A DNA stretch of 64,000 bases, from assembly GCA_026182355.1 (NCBI GenBank), contig JAPFBL010000003.1, positions 2,257,001 through 2,321,000 on the forward strand, written 5' to 3'. How positions within the stretch are numbered: the stretch's first letter is position 1; each line of letters opens with the position of its first letter. The stretch comes from Hermatobates lingyangjiaoensis. Lineage: Eukaryota > Arthropoda > Insecta > Hemiptera > Hermatobatidae. Positions 21,887 through 33,075 of the stretch are shown one piece after another. The position numbers and the translations under genes were made by a program. Below the pieces are notes generated by a model that had not been told where the DNA came from, made no database searches, and worked only from the letters and a program-made list of their open reading frames with translations.

Positions 21887-22603
21887 GCTGGAGTGAACGG
21901 TCGGTTGTTGTTGTGTGGATCCTTGTTGCTGCCCTTCGTGTATCCTGGTCTTTCGGTGGTTGAATACCCTTGGTCTACTTTTAGTGCTCCGACTGTACCT
22001 CCACTGCACCTGGATCCTTTCAAAGCATAGTTGAGTTGGACTCGGTTTATGTGGGGTAAGGTATATTGCAGTCACTCAACCCAAGGAACATTGACCCCTG
22101 TGCCTGCTCGGCTACCTGCTGTGCTCCCAGCGTGTGCTAACTAACCCACCAACCCAAAACTAGACTTTTCAAAATTGAAGATTGAACTTCCACTTTTTAT
22201 CCCAAGTTCTTGTTCCATAAACTGATTCCACACAGCACACCTGCGCCTACATCTGTACGGTCTCTGTACGATTCTAAGACATTGGAACCTGAGTGAGTAA
22301 CTACAATCCGGTATATCTGTGTTATAAGAAGAATATTTTAAAGCACCTATCATCAAGACTGAGGTTACTCATCTTCACATCAAATTCAACTGCAAGAAGA
22401 GTACAACTAGACCTTCTAGTGTCTTGTGTAGATTTAAAAGTGTAGTTTTAATTTCATACACAGTAAGTAATTTAACAAACCAAGTGTTAAATAGTTATTG
22501 TAAAAAATAAAGGATCTGTGAGCAACTAGGCAAGGCACCAACATTAGAAGTACTGTTGACTGACTGACTGACTGACTGACCTGTAGCTAAATTCTTTTTT
22601 ACA

Positions 22604-24016
22604 ATGACTGACTCAGTGGATAGTATTGTGCAGTCTATTTTAAAGCAGCTTCTTGAGCTGAAGGCGCGTGGGCTGGACATACTACCTGTACTAGCAAGAG
22701 AAATGGCCAGCCTAACCGAGAGCAGCCAATCCTCTCCTTCAACATCCACCAACCCTGCACCCATCAAACCCCCCATAAAACCTAAAAAACCTAAAAAATC
22801 CGCAACTGAAAACTCTTCTACCCCTCCTAAAAACCCCCCTAACCTCCTAACCACTCAAACTCCTAGACCTGTAACAAGGTCAAAGAGCAAAAAATCAGTG
22901 ACTCCATTACCTCCCTCTTTTCAGTCCTTAGCAACCACAAACCCCTTCACTCCCCTACAGACCAACTCTGAGAGCCCTTCAGCGCTCGAAACCCGGACTA
23001 AAACTACTACTGATACTTGTACCGACACTACTGACACTTCAAACGGCTCTGGCAAATCCCGAACTGACTCACGTTCCCCTCCACCGGTAATGGTTAGGAC
23101 CATGGAGGGGTATCAAAAACTAAGAAAAAATATAAATGGAGACTTAATGACAGACTTGACTATTACCTCGGGAGGAAAGTCAATCAGAATTATGACCAAG
23201 ACTCCGGACAGTTACAGAGAACTTACCAAACGTCTCCGGGAACTTGACATTGACTTTCATTCTTTTCGACCTCCTTGGGAGAAAAAAATGGTAAAATACA
23301 TGGTCAAGTATTTACCGGTGGATACAGAGGCCCCAGACATTGAAAGTGATCTACTTTCCAAGGGCATCAGAGCAAAAGCTAGACAGCTCGTGTCTAGGCG
23401 GCCCCGCTTCCCAGGAGACACTGTTCCTCGTCCCCTACCGCTTTTTGAAATTTCACTGGAACCTGACCCTAATCATAAAGATATACTATCCTTGGCAAGC
23501 ATCCTAGGCATAAAAGTGACAGTTGAGGAGTCTCATCGGAGACCTGGTCCCACCCAGTGTTTCAGATGTCAACGTCTGGGGCACACCCAGACCTGGTGTA
23601 GGGAGACTCCTCGCTGTGTTAGGTGCCCAGGAGCTCACCACTATTCTTCCTGTCCTAACCCAAAGGGGACGCAACCTGCCTGTGTAAACTGCGCAGGACC
23701 CCATCCCGCCAACTACCGGGGATGTCCGGCCTTCTCCACAACTCCCACTCCCTCTAACAAACCTTCCTATGTTCCGGCTCCCCCTCCTCCTCCACAAACT
23801 TTATCATATAGTGAGGCAGTAAACAAACTGGGTAAACCCAAAATTTCTGTTGAAGAAGTAGTTATTCAAGGTCTCCAGGAGGCGGGTATTTTTAACAGAC
23901 TTAGCCAGTCAGTTAAAGACTCCACTTTGTGTCCCTCTGAGGCCTTTGACTTGATAGCGTCTCTTCTGCGATCTGACAATGACACTGACCAGACTAATGG
24001 CAGCACAACAAACTAA
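22604..24016 (+). CDS. LINE ORF1, zinc-knuckle nucleocapsid-like protein
   Basis: The ORF is 470 codons without interruption. The N-terminal ~170 residues are rich in Pro, Ser, Thr and Lys (likely disordered). A middle region (about 165-310) resembles the domain preceding the knuckles in Jockey-type Gag proteins. Three CCHC knuckles follow: C319-C322-H327-C332 (CX2CX4HX4C), C338-C341-H345-C350 (CX2CX3HX4C) and C360-C363-H367-C374 (CX2CX3HX6C), the classic series of Jockey-type ORF1. The protein should bind the element RNA in the ribonucleoprotein. The chosen ATG (22,604) is the first in frame after a TGACTGAC-repeat stretch of the leader. The stop overlaps the start of ORF2 in another frame. 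Confidence 0.92.
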   Translation: MTDSVDSIVQSILKQLLELKARGLDILPVLAREMASLTESSQSSPSTSTNPAPIKPPIKPKKPKKSATENSSTPPKNPPNLLTTQTPRPVTRSKSKKSVTPLPPSFQSLATTNPFTPLQTNSESPSALETRTKTTTDTCTDTTDTSNGSGKSRTDSRSPPPVMVRTMEGYQKLRKNINGDLMTDLTITSGGKSIRIMTKTPDSYRELTKRLRELDIDFHSFRPPWEKKMVKYMVKYLPVDTEAPDIESDLLSKGIRAKARQLVSRRPRFPGDTVPRPLPLFEISLEPDPNHKDILSLASILGIKVTVEESHRRPGPTQCFRCQRLGHTQTWCRETPRCVRCPGAHHYSSCPNPKGTQPACVNCAGPHPANYRGCPAFSTTPTPSNKPSYVPAPPPPPQTLSYSEAVNKLGKPKISVEEVVIQGLQEAGIFNRLSQSVKDSTLCPSEAFDLIASLLRSDNDTDQTNGSTTN

Positions 24017-26678
24017 GACAGATCCTGACTCACTGACATACCTCGTCTTTAACCCGGGTGGAATTAGACGAGGAAAAACAGAACTGGAAAACCTGTTACA
24101 ATTAGTGAAACCCGATCTAGTACTTTTGGCTGAAACATTTCTGAAACCCAACATGCGCTTCTCTATGCATGGCTACAGGATTGAAAGAACTGACCGCCTC
24201 ACACCAGGTGGTGGTACGGCCATCCTCGTACGCCACGGCATCTCTTATGCCAGAGTTGAGAGCCCGTCCACTTCCATAGAGCACACGACAATCCAAATCC
24301 TGTTCCCAAACTCAAGCCTACCTCTCTTTATTTCAGCCGTATACAAACCACCTCATGTTGCCCTGAATATACATCACCTTCAGCGACTGCTCCATTCAGG
24401 TAGACCTTCCTTAGTAGGAGGAGACCTGAATGCGAAAAGCACTTCTTGGGGTTGTAATAGTGACAATAGGTCAGGGCGAATCCTACTAAGCCATATAACC
24501 CAATCCAACACCCTGGTTCACGCTCCCTCCACTCCCACTCATATCCCTAGTCCTGCTGTTGGGCGACCTGACATACTTGATATCTCACTGTCGTCAAATG
24601 TTAATCATGTCGTCACTGCTGAAGTGCTAGAAGGGCTTGATTCAACTCACCTACCAGTTTTGTTTACTCTTCAAAAATTCAAAATCAGATATAGACCAAA
24701 TAACCTCCATCAAAAGACTAACTGGCCCTTATTTCAAAATACTGTTACGAAAAACTGTCCCTTCCCGCAAAACCTAACCACCCCTCAGAAAATCGATTCC
24801 TTTGTAGAAGAAATTACTGGTCACTTAAAAAACTCCCTAAAGGTAGCTTCCACCCCCATAGTAATACCGTCCCTTTTCAACCCACTTCCTCCATCCATAC
24901 TACATAAAATTAAAGAGAAAAACAAACTGAGGAAGTTGTATCAAGTCACGAGGAGCCCCAGAGACAGAAGACATTTAAACAGGGCGCAGTGGGAAGTGCG
25001 TAGTCTTGTTAGGGCTCACAATAGCAGGCATTGGACTCAACTCCTTGACAGGGATGAAGATCCTAACCATGTTACAGCCTGGAAAATAGTTAGAGCTTTG
25101 AAGAAAGGACCCAGAAGTACTAGTTCTAGTCACCCCTTAAGGGAGAACGGTAAACCTCTCATAGACGATGCAAAGAAGGCACTCACCTTCTTCCATCACC
25201 TCACTGACCTCTACAAACCCCACCCTAACACTAATATCCCTTCAATATCTTGCGTTGTTACTAAAACTGTCCCTGAACATTCAATATTTTTTACCCCTCA
25301 GGAAGTTAATCACATAATCACCACCCTCAAGAAAAAGAGCTCACCTGGCTATCAGGGCATCACTAACAGGATGCTCACAAAATTACCTGCCAAAGTGATT
25401 GCCTCCCTCACTGCTCTCTTTAACTCCTGCTTGAGAATGAGGTACTTTCCTGCTGCCTGGAAAATGGCAAAGATTGTAATGATACCCAAACTCCAAAAAT
25501 CGGGACGTTGTACCACAGACTATAGACCGATAAGCCTCCTCCCCTGTCTTGGCAAAGTCTATGAGAGGTTAATACTACTAAAGGTTAAAAATGTCCTTCC
25601 CTTTCGACCCGAGCAATTTGGGTTTCGAGCTCAACACGGAACTACTCTACAGATTCGAAGGCTTCTACAATTTGTTAACCAAGGGCTGTCACATGGTCCG
25701 GTTCCGCCCTCTCAAAGAACTCTAGCTGTGTTCTTGGACTTGAGGCGTGCATTCGACTCGGTCTGGCATAAAGCGCTTCTCTTTAAACTGAAATGTTTCA
25801 GCCTACCTGACTGGTTTACTGAACTTATAAAATCATTCCTTTTTAATAGAAGATTTTTTGTTGCCATTAATGATCAACATTCTCCTATAGGACAGATGCT
25901 GAGAGGCGTACCTCAGGGAAGTGTGTTAGGGCCAATCCTTTATTCCCTATATACGTATGACTTCCCAAATCCTCCCGCAGTTTTATTCCCGAATTCTCCC
26001 AGAAAAACTGAGTCGTTTCTGGGTCTCTTTGCTGATGACATTTCAGTGGCCTTTAGATGTGCCAGTGTTGGGTTTGCCACAGGACAGTTACAAATCTACC
26101 TTGATCAAATTTCTCACTGGTTCAGTAGCTGGAAACTTGAAGTTAATCCAGCAAAGAGCATCCACATGCAATTCAGTAAAGGGACACCCAAGCAACCTCC
26201 CCCCGTCTTTATTAGTCGCCAGTTAATACCTTACAGATCCCAGGCCAAATACCTGGGAATAATAATTGATAGCAGGCTCACGTTCAAACACCATCTGAAA
26301 AATAGATGGAAATTGGGTCTGGCACTAATGTCAAATTTGTATCCTATCCTGAAGTCGAAGAATACTCCACAGGTAGTAAAGGACCTCATTTATAAGGTGG
26401 TAATTAGGGCTAGCATGACTTATGGGTGCTCGACCTGGTTACAAGCCGCAAGAACAAATAAAACCTTGATACAAGTAGTTCAAAATAAATGTGCACGCCT
26501 TATGGCTGGGGCACCTTGGTATGCCAGAAATGTGGATATTCAAAGAGACCTCAGGTTAGAAACAATTGACCAATTCACGAGTAGACTGGTGACCAATGAG
26601 GACACGAAAATTCCAACCCATCCAAACCCCCTTATCCAAAGCCTATCCCAAATAATTCCCCAAACACATCCACATTAG
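23979..26678 (+). CDS. LINE ORF2, APE endonuclease and reverse transcriptase
   Basis: The ORF is 899 codons and intact. The endonuclease occupies about residues 20-230: N25 (FNPGGI), E52 (LLAETF), Y122, D149/N151 (GGDLNAK), D198/D201, and H224 (DSTHLPV). The RT occupies about 440-750: DYRPISLLPCLGKVYERL, EQFGFRAQHGTT, first catalytic Asp 587 (VFLDLRRAFDSVWH), RGVPQGSVLGPILYS, and the FADD box at 684-687. AKYLGIIIDSRLTF and a C-terminal AYG-like segment follow. No RNase H domain is evident. It overlaps ORF1 by 38 bases in the +1 frame, and a second Met (MAAQQTK, 23,997) could be the real start. It would nick the target and copy element RNA. All visible key residues are present, so the protein may be functional. 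Confidence 0.95.
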   Translation: MTLTRLMAAQQTKTDPDSLTYLVFNPGGIRRGKTELENLLQLVKPDLVLLAETFLKPNMRFSMHGYRIERTDRLTPGGGTAILVRHGISYARVESPSTSIEHTTIQILFPNSSLPLFISAVYKPPHVALNIHHLQRLLHSGRPSLVGGDLNAKSTSWGCNSDNRSGRILLSHITQSNTLVHAPSTPTHIPSPAVGRPDILDISLSSNVNHVVTAEVLEGLDSTHLPVLFTLQKFKIRYRPNNLHQKTNWPLFQNTVTKNCPFPQNLTTPQKIDSFVEEITGHLKNSLKVASTPIVIPSLFNPLPPSILHKIKEKNKLRKLYQVTRSPRDRRHLNRAQWEVRSLVRAHNSRHWTQLLDRDEDPNHVTAWKIVRALKKGPRSTSSSHPLRENGKPLIDDAKKALTFFHHLTDLYKPHPNTNIPSISCVVTKTVPEHSIFFTPQEVNHIITTLKKKSSPGYQGITNRMLTKLPAKVIASLTALFNSCLRMRYFPAAWKMAKIVMIPKLQKSGRCTTDYRPISLLPCLGKVYERLILLKVKNVLPFRPEQFGFRAQHGTTLQIRRLLQFVNQGLSHGPVPPSQRTLAVFLDLRRAFDSVWHKALLFKLKCFSLPDWFTELIKSFLFNRRFFVAINDQHSPIGQMLRGVPQGSVLGPILYSLYTYDFPNPPAVLFPNSPRKTESFLGLFADDISVAFRCASVGFATGQLQIYLDQISHWFSSWKLEVNPAKSIHMQFSKGTPKQPPPVFISRQLIPYRSQAKYLGIIIDSRLTFKHHLKNRWKLGLALMSNLYPILKSKNTPQVVKDLIYKVVIRASMTYGCSTWLQAARTNKTLIQVVQNKCARLMAGAPWYARNVDIQRDLRLETIDQFTSRLVTNEDTKIPTHPNPLIQSLSQIIPQTHPH

Positions 26679-26779
26679 AAGCTGTTATTAAAATAGAAGG
26701 CCAAATCCTTAAAAAAGACTGACAAGACAGGACACAATGAGACCAAACGACCACGAAATGACGTAAACGGACGAACCAC

Positions 26780-26939
26780 CAAAAAAAAAAAAAAAAAAAA
26801 AAAAAAAGTACAGACATTTACTTACTGACCCCACCACCACAGCAGGACAATAATTCAGCAGTAGTAGGTCCGTGACCTGGAACTGCTAATACAACGTGCA
26901 CAACAGTGCGCGGAAAGAATCGTTGGTCGTTGGTCGTTG
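26780..26939 (+). repeat. LINE A-tract and heptamer-ended tail
   Basis: An uninterrupted A run (about 27) is followed by about 130 bp of non-coding DNA. The segment ends AATCGTTGGTCGTTGG TCGTTGG, i.e. three tandem TCGTTGG units, immediately before the right target duplication. Confidence 0.7.
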
Positions 26940-26951
26940 GTTAGAGCATGT
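26940..26951 (+). repeat. LINE target-site duplication, right copy
   Basis: GTTAGAGCATGT is identical to 21,869-21,880. The flanking host sequence continues TGTCAGACAAATCC, different from the element's own start. Confidence 0.8.
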
Positions 26952-28034
26952 TGTCAGACAAATCCATCATACCATCGAATGCATCAGAAATTCATGTTCA
27001 TTGGCAGTAATTTTTCACATATAAAAATATTATTCCTCTTATATCTGCCATTATTATATTTTTCCATTATATTTCTAAACATCAATTTCAATGTCAATGT
27101 AAAAAGTCAATGTAAACAATGTAAATAAATATCAATAAATCCGACAATTATAGCAGTTGATCCGATATCATAGTATAAACAATCCTATAAAAAATTTATA
27201 GCTTTTCTCTTTGCCTTAATTGAAATTACATGCAATTTTTTATAAATTATTAATTTTTTGTTCTTTTTTTGTCAAAGGTTCATGTTTTTAAGAGCCACTT
27301 AGCGTAAAAAATAATTCTGAAAATAGAAACTGTAATCTAAGAGCCATTAGATTACAATAAATACCTTACAATAAACCTAGCACAATAAATACCTTTGGTT
27401 AATGTAATTTTGAAAAAATTATCTCAACTCATCTCCACATTAAGTTCTATTTTTAGGTACAGTTTTATTTTGTTCCGTCAAAACGGTATGGCTTGTATCG
27501 CTCTCAGAAGCTTTCAAATTTAATTATAAGTCAAAATGTTTACATTTTACGTTTTATTTTATTTTATTTTTAACAGGAAAATAAATTGTTCTTGTTTTAA
27601 AGATCTGATGATATTTTTCGAATATTGCTTCTGTACCCTTAAAGATAATGTTTAATAAAGATACCCATAATTTCTAGACTCTAGAATTAGTAGTTTAGTA
27701 AAAAATAAATGTAGTCTAAAAGCAGGTTTTTGGCAAGAAAAGTGACTTTCCTATCATTCATAATTACTACGAAACAATAGGGCTCATCTACACTATGTGG
27801 CCATTTTTTACGAAAAATACCAATTTGATCTATGAAAAATTCTGAACCGTAGCGTGGCCACATATTTTGGATATATACTCACCGACCCACCCACACACAC
27901 AAACACACACACAGACATCATCGAAAAACCTCTATAAAACGATTTCTGGAACTTCAAAACATGTTATTCTGTCAAAATCTAGAAATCGAATTTGTTCACG
28001 ATCACTACACTTTACTTATAGTAAAGTAAAAAGA
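26952..28034 (+). repeat. Interspersed repeat family X, 3' half
   Basis: It parallels 51,650-52,600: TATTATTCCTCTTATATCTG, AAGTCAATGTAAACAATGTA, TATGGCTTGTATCGCTCTCA, AAACAATAGGGCTCATCTAC, CTGAACCGTAGCGTGGCCAC, an internal CCCA/CA microsatellite, CAGACATCATCGAAAAACC and TTCACGATCACTACAC. It ends with the hairpin ACTTTACTTATAGTAAAGT at 28,009-28,027. No coding capacity is visible. Confidence 0.85.
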
Positions 28035-28976
28035 CATCAATAATACATCTAGTAAAATTAGAGTGAATCAATTAATCAAAAGAAAACAAAATGGGATGAA
28101 TGTATTAATATAATGAATAAAATTCTTTCTTTAAACATCATTGGAGATTAATGGACAATAGGGCGAAATTCTCTTTTTTATATAACCCATATAATATTTG
28201 AATTATTGATGTAGCCGCTGCTTCCGTCTAGGTAATAAATCTCGAAAAAAGAATTCTTCCTAAATATATTACGGAATTTTTACAATGGATTAAATTTTTC
28301 CTTATAACAATAAATAGTTTGCCAAGATACTGCAAAGCACGCTATTCAATAAAGGTTCCCGTGTTTACTGCAGTTTCAGTTTTACAGGTAAAAGAAGAGG
28401 GAAATATAGAACATTGTTGTGGAAAATACGCTTAGTCTGATTTTTTGGATATGTGCAGTGCTAGGAAGTGATACTAGTATACTACTTCAAAAACCCCTAT
28501 GTACTTGATGCGTCCATGAACTAACAAGCGGTGTGGAGAGCTTCTATGTGCCTTATCACTGCATTAAGCGGTGACATGATTATGCAACATTCACCATGTC
28601 TCTTCTTAGTTTCTTCCATTGTCTTACTTACTGCTTAACTACCTTTGAGGTGGTTTTAAAAAACATAGTTGCTTGAATATCAAAAAATATAAATACATCT
28701 TGAGCATTCCATTTAGTTGACAAACATTTGTATTAAAGGTTACCTTATACTTTAGATTACTACTGAAAGGATTACACCAGCCTTATAGTCTTCAAATATA
28801 ACTCAATCAAATATGCCACCAATTACCTGAAAAAAAAATAGAATAAATAATTTGCAAAATATTCATATAGCCCATTTGAAAATAATTTTAACATTTAATA
28901 GATTCATTTATCAAGCTTAAGAACTGATCACTGAAAAAACATAACTTGTAAAGCCTAGTAAAAAAAATAATGTATT
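28035..28976. other. AT-rich sequence, nothing recognised
   Basis: No gene or known repeat was recognised before the satellite array. Confidence 0.45.
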
Positions 28977-31900
28977 AATACAGGTAGTAGTAGTAGTATG
29001 TAGTTAATGGTAGTAGTAGTATGTAGTTAATGGTAGTAGTAGTATGTAGTTAATGGTAGTAGTAGTAGTATGTAGTTAATGGTAGTAGTAGTAGTAGTAG
29101 TTAAGTAGTAGTAGTATGTAGTAATGGTAGTAGTAGTGTAGTTAATGGTAGTAGTAGTATGTAGTTAATGGTAGTAGTAGTATGTAGTTAATGGTAGTAG
29201 TAGTATGTAGTTAATGGTAGTAGTAGTATGTAGTTAATGGTAGTAGTAGTATGTAGTTAATGGTAGTAGTAGTAGTATGTAGTTAATGGTAGTAGTAGTA
29301 TGTAGTTAATGGTAGTAGTAGTAGTATGTAGTTAATGGTAGTAGTAGTATGTAGTTAATGGTAGTAGTAGTATGTAGTTAATGGTAGTAGTAGTATGTAG
29401 TTAATGGTAGTAGTAGTATGTAGTTAATGGTAGTAGTAGTAGTATGTAGTTAATGGTAGTAGTAGTATATGTAGTTAATGTAGTAGTAGTATGTAGTTAA
29501 TGGTAGTAGTTATGTAGTTAATGGTAGTAGTAGTAGTATGTAGTTAATGGTAGTAGTAGTAGTATGTAGTTAATGGTAGTAGTAGTATGTAGTTAATGGT
29601 AGTAGTAGTATGTAGTAAGTAGTAGTAGTATGTAGTTAATGGTAGTAGTAGTATGTAGTTAATGGTAGTAGTAGTATGTAGTTAATGGTAGTAGTAGTAG
29701 TATGTAGTTAATGTAGTAGTAGTAGTATGTAGTTAATGGTAGTAGTAGTATGTAGTTAATGTAGTAGTAGTAGTATGTAGTTAATGGTAGTAGTAGTAGT
29801 ATGTAGTTAATGGTAGTAGTAGTATGTAGTTAATGGTAGTAGTAGTAGTATGTAGTTAATGGTAGTAGTAGTAGTATGTAGTTAATGGTAGTAGTAGTAT
29901 GTAGTTAATGGTAGTAGTAGTATGTAGTTAATGGTAGTAGTAGTATGTAGTTAATGTAGTAGTAGTATGTAGTAATGGTAGTAGTAGTATGTAGTTAATG
30001 GTAGTAGTAGTAGTATGTAGTTAATGGTAGTAGTAGTATGTAGTTAATGGTAGTAGTAGTATGTAGTTAATGGTAGTAGTAGTAGTATGTAGTTAATGGT
30101 AGTAGTAGTATGTAGTTAATGGTAGTAGTAGTATGTAGTTAATGGTAGTAGTAGTATGTAGTTAATGGTAGTAGTAGTATGTAGTTAATGTAGTAGTATG
30201 TATGTAGTTAATGGTAGTAGTAGTATGTAGTTAATGGTAGTAGTAGTAGTATGTAGTTAATGGTAGTAGTAGTATGTAGTTAATGGTAGTAGTAGTATGT
30301 AGTTAATGTAGTAGTAGTAATGTAGTAATGGTAGTAGTAGTATGTAGTTAATGGTAGTAGTAGTATGTAGTTAATGGTAGTAGTAGTATGTAGTTAATGG
30401 TAGTAGTATGTAGTATGTAGTTAATGGTAGTAGTAGTATGTAGTTATGAGTAGTAGTATGTAGTAATGGTAGTAGTAGTATGTAGTTAATGGTAGTAGTA
30501 GTATGTAGTTAATGGTAGTAGTAGTAGTATGTAGTTAATGGTAGTAGTAGTAGTATGTAGTTAATGGTAGTAGTAGTAGTATGTAGTTAATGGTAGTAGT
30601 AGTAGTAGTTATGGTAGTAGTAGTATGTGTTAAGTAGTGTAGTTAGTAGTATGTATGTAGTTAATGGTAGTAGTAGTATGTAGTTTAATGGTAGTAGTAG
30701 TAGTAGTAGTTAATGGTAGTAGTAGTATGTAGTTAATGTGTAGTAGTAGTATGTAGTTAATGGTAGTAGTAGTATGTAGTTAATGGTAGTAGTATGTAGT
30801 ATGTAGATAGTATGTGTATGGTAGTAGTAGTATGTAGTTAATGGTAGTAGTAGTAGTAGTTAATGAGTAGTATATGTAGTTAGTAGTAGTAGTATGTAGT
30901 TAATGGTAGTAGTAGTAGTATGTAGTTAATGGTAGTAGTAGTATATGTAGTTAATGGTAGTAGTAGTATGTAGTTAATGGTAGTAGTAGTAGTATGTAGT
31001 TAATGGTAGTAGTAGTAGTATGTAGTTAATGGTAGTAGTAGTATGTAGTTAATGGTAGTAGTAGTATGTAGTTAATGGTAGTAGTAGTATGTAGTTAATG
31101 GTAGTAGTAGTAGTATGTAGTTAATGGTAGTAGTAGTAGTATGTAGTTAATGGTAGTAGTAGTATGTAGTTAATGGTAGTAGTAGTAGTATGTAGTTAAT
31201 GTAGGTGTATGTAGTAAGGTAGATATGTTAGTTAATGGTAGTAGTAGTAGTATGTAGTTAATGGTAGTAGTAGTATGTAGTTAATGGTAGTAGTAGTAGT
31301 TGTAAGTTATATGTTATGTAGTAGTAGTATAGTAGTATTGTAGTTAATGGTAGTAGTAGTAGTATGTAGTTAATGGAGTAGTAGTGTAGTTAATGGTATG
31401 TAGTAGTAAGTAGTTAATGGTAGTATGTAGTATGTAGTTAATGTGTTAGTAGTTAGTATGTAGTTAATGAGTAGTAGTAGTATGTAGTTAATAGTAAGTA
31501 TAGTAAGTATATGTATGTAGTTAATGGTAGTAGTAGTATGTAGTTAATGTAGTAGTAGTAGTATGTAGTTAATGGTAGTAGTAGTATGTAGTTAATGTAG
31601 TAGTAGTAGTATGTAGTTAATGTAGTAGTAGTTTAGTATGTAGTAGGTAAGTGTTATGGTAGTAGTAGTATGTAGTTAATGGTAGTAGTTATGTAGTAAT
31701 GTAGTTAATGGTTAGGTAGTAGTAGTATGTAGTTAATGGTAGTAGTAGTATGTAGTTAATGGTAGTAGTAGTATGTAGTTAATGGTAGTAGTAGTATGTA
31801 GTTAATGGTAGTAGTAGTATGTAGTTAATGTAGTAGTAGTAGTATGTAGTTAATGGTAGTAGTAGTATGTAGTTAATGTGTAGTAGTAGTATGTAGTTAA

Positions 31901-33075
31901 TGGTAAGTATGTAGTAGTATGTAGTTTAATGGTTAGTAGTAGTATGTAGTTAATGGTAGTAGTAGTATGTAGTTAATGGTAGTAGTAGTATGTAGTTAAT
32001 GTAGTAGTAGTAGTATGTAGTTAAATGGTAGTAGTAGTATATGTAGTTAATGGTAGTAGTAGTATGTAGTTAATGGTAGTAGTAGTATGTAGTTAATGGT
32101 AGTAGTAGTATGTAGTTAATGGTAGGTAGTAGTATGTAGTTAATGGTAATAGTAGTTAGTATGTAGTTAATGGTAGTAGTAGTATGTAGTTAATGGTAGT
32201 AGTAGTATGTAGTTAATGGTTAGTAGTAGTATGTAGTTAATGTGTAGTAGTAGTATGTAGTTAATGGGTAGTAGTAGTATGTAGTTAATGGTAGTAGTAG
32301 TATGTAGTTAATGGTAGTAGTAGTATGTAGTTAATGGTAGTAGTAGTATGTAGTTAATGTGTAGTAGTAGTATGTAGTTAATGTAGTAGTAGTAGTATGT
32401 AGTTAATGGTAGTAGTAGTATGTAGTTAATGGTAGTAGTAGTATGTAGTTAATGGTAGTAGTAGTATGTAGTTAATGGTAGTTAGTAGTAATGTAGTTAA
32501 TGTTAAGTAGTAGTAGTATGTAGTTAATGGTAGATAGTAGTATGTAGTTAATGGTTAGTAGTAGTATGTAGTTAATGGTAGTAGTAGTATGTAGTTAATG
32601 GTAAGTAGTAGTATGTAGTTAATGGTAGTAGTAGTATGTAGTTAATGGTAGTAGTAGTATGTAGTTAATGGTAGTAGTAGTATGTAGTTAATGGTAGTAG
32701 TAGTATGTAGTTAACCTGGTAGTAGTAGTATGTAGTTAATGTGTAGTAGTATTATTAAATGGTAGTAGTAGTATGTAGTTAATGGTAGTAGTAGTATGTA
32801 GTTAATGGTAGTAGTAGTATGTAGTTAATGGTAGTAGTAGTATGTAGTTAATGGTAGTAGTAGTATGTAGTTAATGGTAGTAGTAGTATGTAGTTAATGG
32901 TAGTAGTAGTATGTAGTTAATGGTAGTAGTAGTAGTATGTAGTTAATGGTAGTAGTAGTATGTAGTTAATGGTATAGTAGTAGTATGTAGTTAATGGTAG
33001 TAGTAGTATGTAGTTAATGGTAGTAGTAGTATGTAGTTAATGGTAGTAGTAGTATGTAGTTAATGGTAGTAGTAG
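28977..33075. repeat. Satellite of 23-bp units, about 4.1 kb
   Basis: The basic unit is GTAGTAGTAGTATGTAGTTA plus ATG (23 bp). A common 26-bp variant has one extra TAG, and a 22-bp variant reads TTAATGTAG (missing G). There are roughly 170-180 units. Units are near-identical in most of the array, but about 30,580-31,720 contains many irregular units with single-base gains and losses. The TAG triplets are stops in one register and no long frame exists. The array abuts a SINE at its right edge. Confidence 0.97.

Larger units (their letters stand above)
21881..26939 (+). mobile_element. Jockey-type non-LTR retrotransposon (LINE), apparently full length
   Basis: It has a 5' UTR of about 720 bp, two overlapping intact ORFs (22,604-24,016 and 23,979-26,678) and a 3' UTR with an A-tract of about 27 (26,780-26,806). 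About 130 bp more follows, ending in three copies of TCGTTGG. It is bounded by a 12-bp duplication (GTTAGAGCATGT). The zinc-knuckle ORF1, the APE-type endonuclease and the RT without LTRs place it in the Jockey group or a close clade. The element is inserted in a family X copy whose halves lie on both sides. Whether the A-tract or the heptamer array is the true 3' end is not settled. Confidence 0.88.

Noticed and set aside
22495..24154. Minus-strand open frames inside the LINE (22,495-22,854, 22,921-23,103, 23,504-23,797, 23,909-24,154)
   Set aside because: They are antisense shadows of the LINE ORFs.
25957..26226. An 89-codon plus-strand frame within LINE ORF2
   Set aside because: It is an alternative frame in the reverse-transcriptase coding sequence with no independent evidence.
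28977..33075. The 23-bp array as a protein-coding minisatellite
   Set aside because: TAG is a stop, 23 is not a multiple of three and no long frame exists on either strand.
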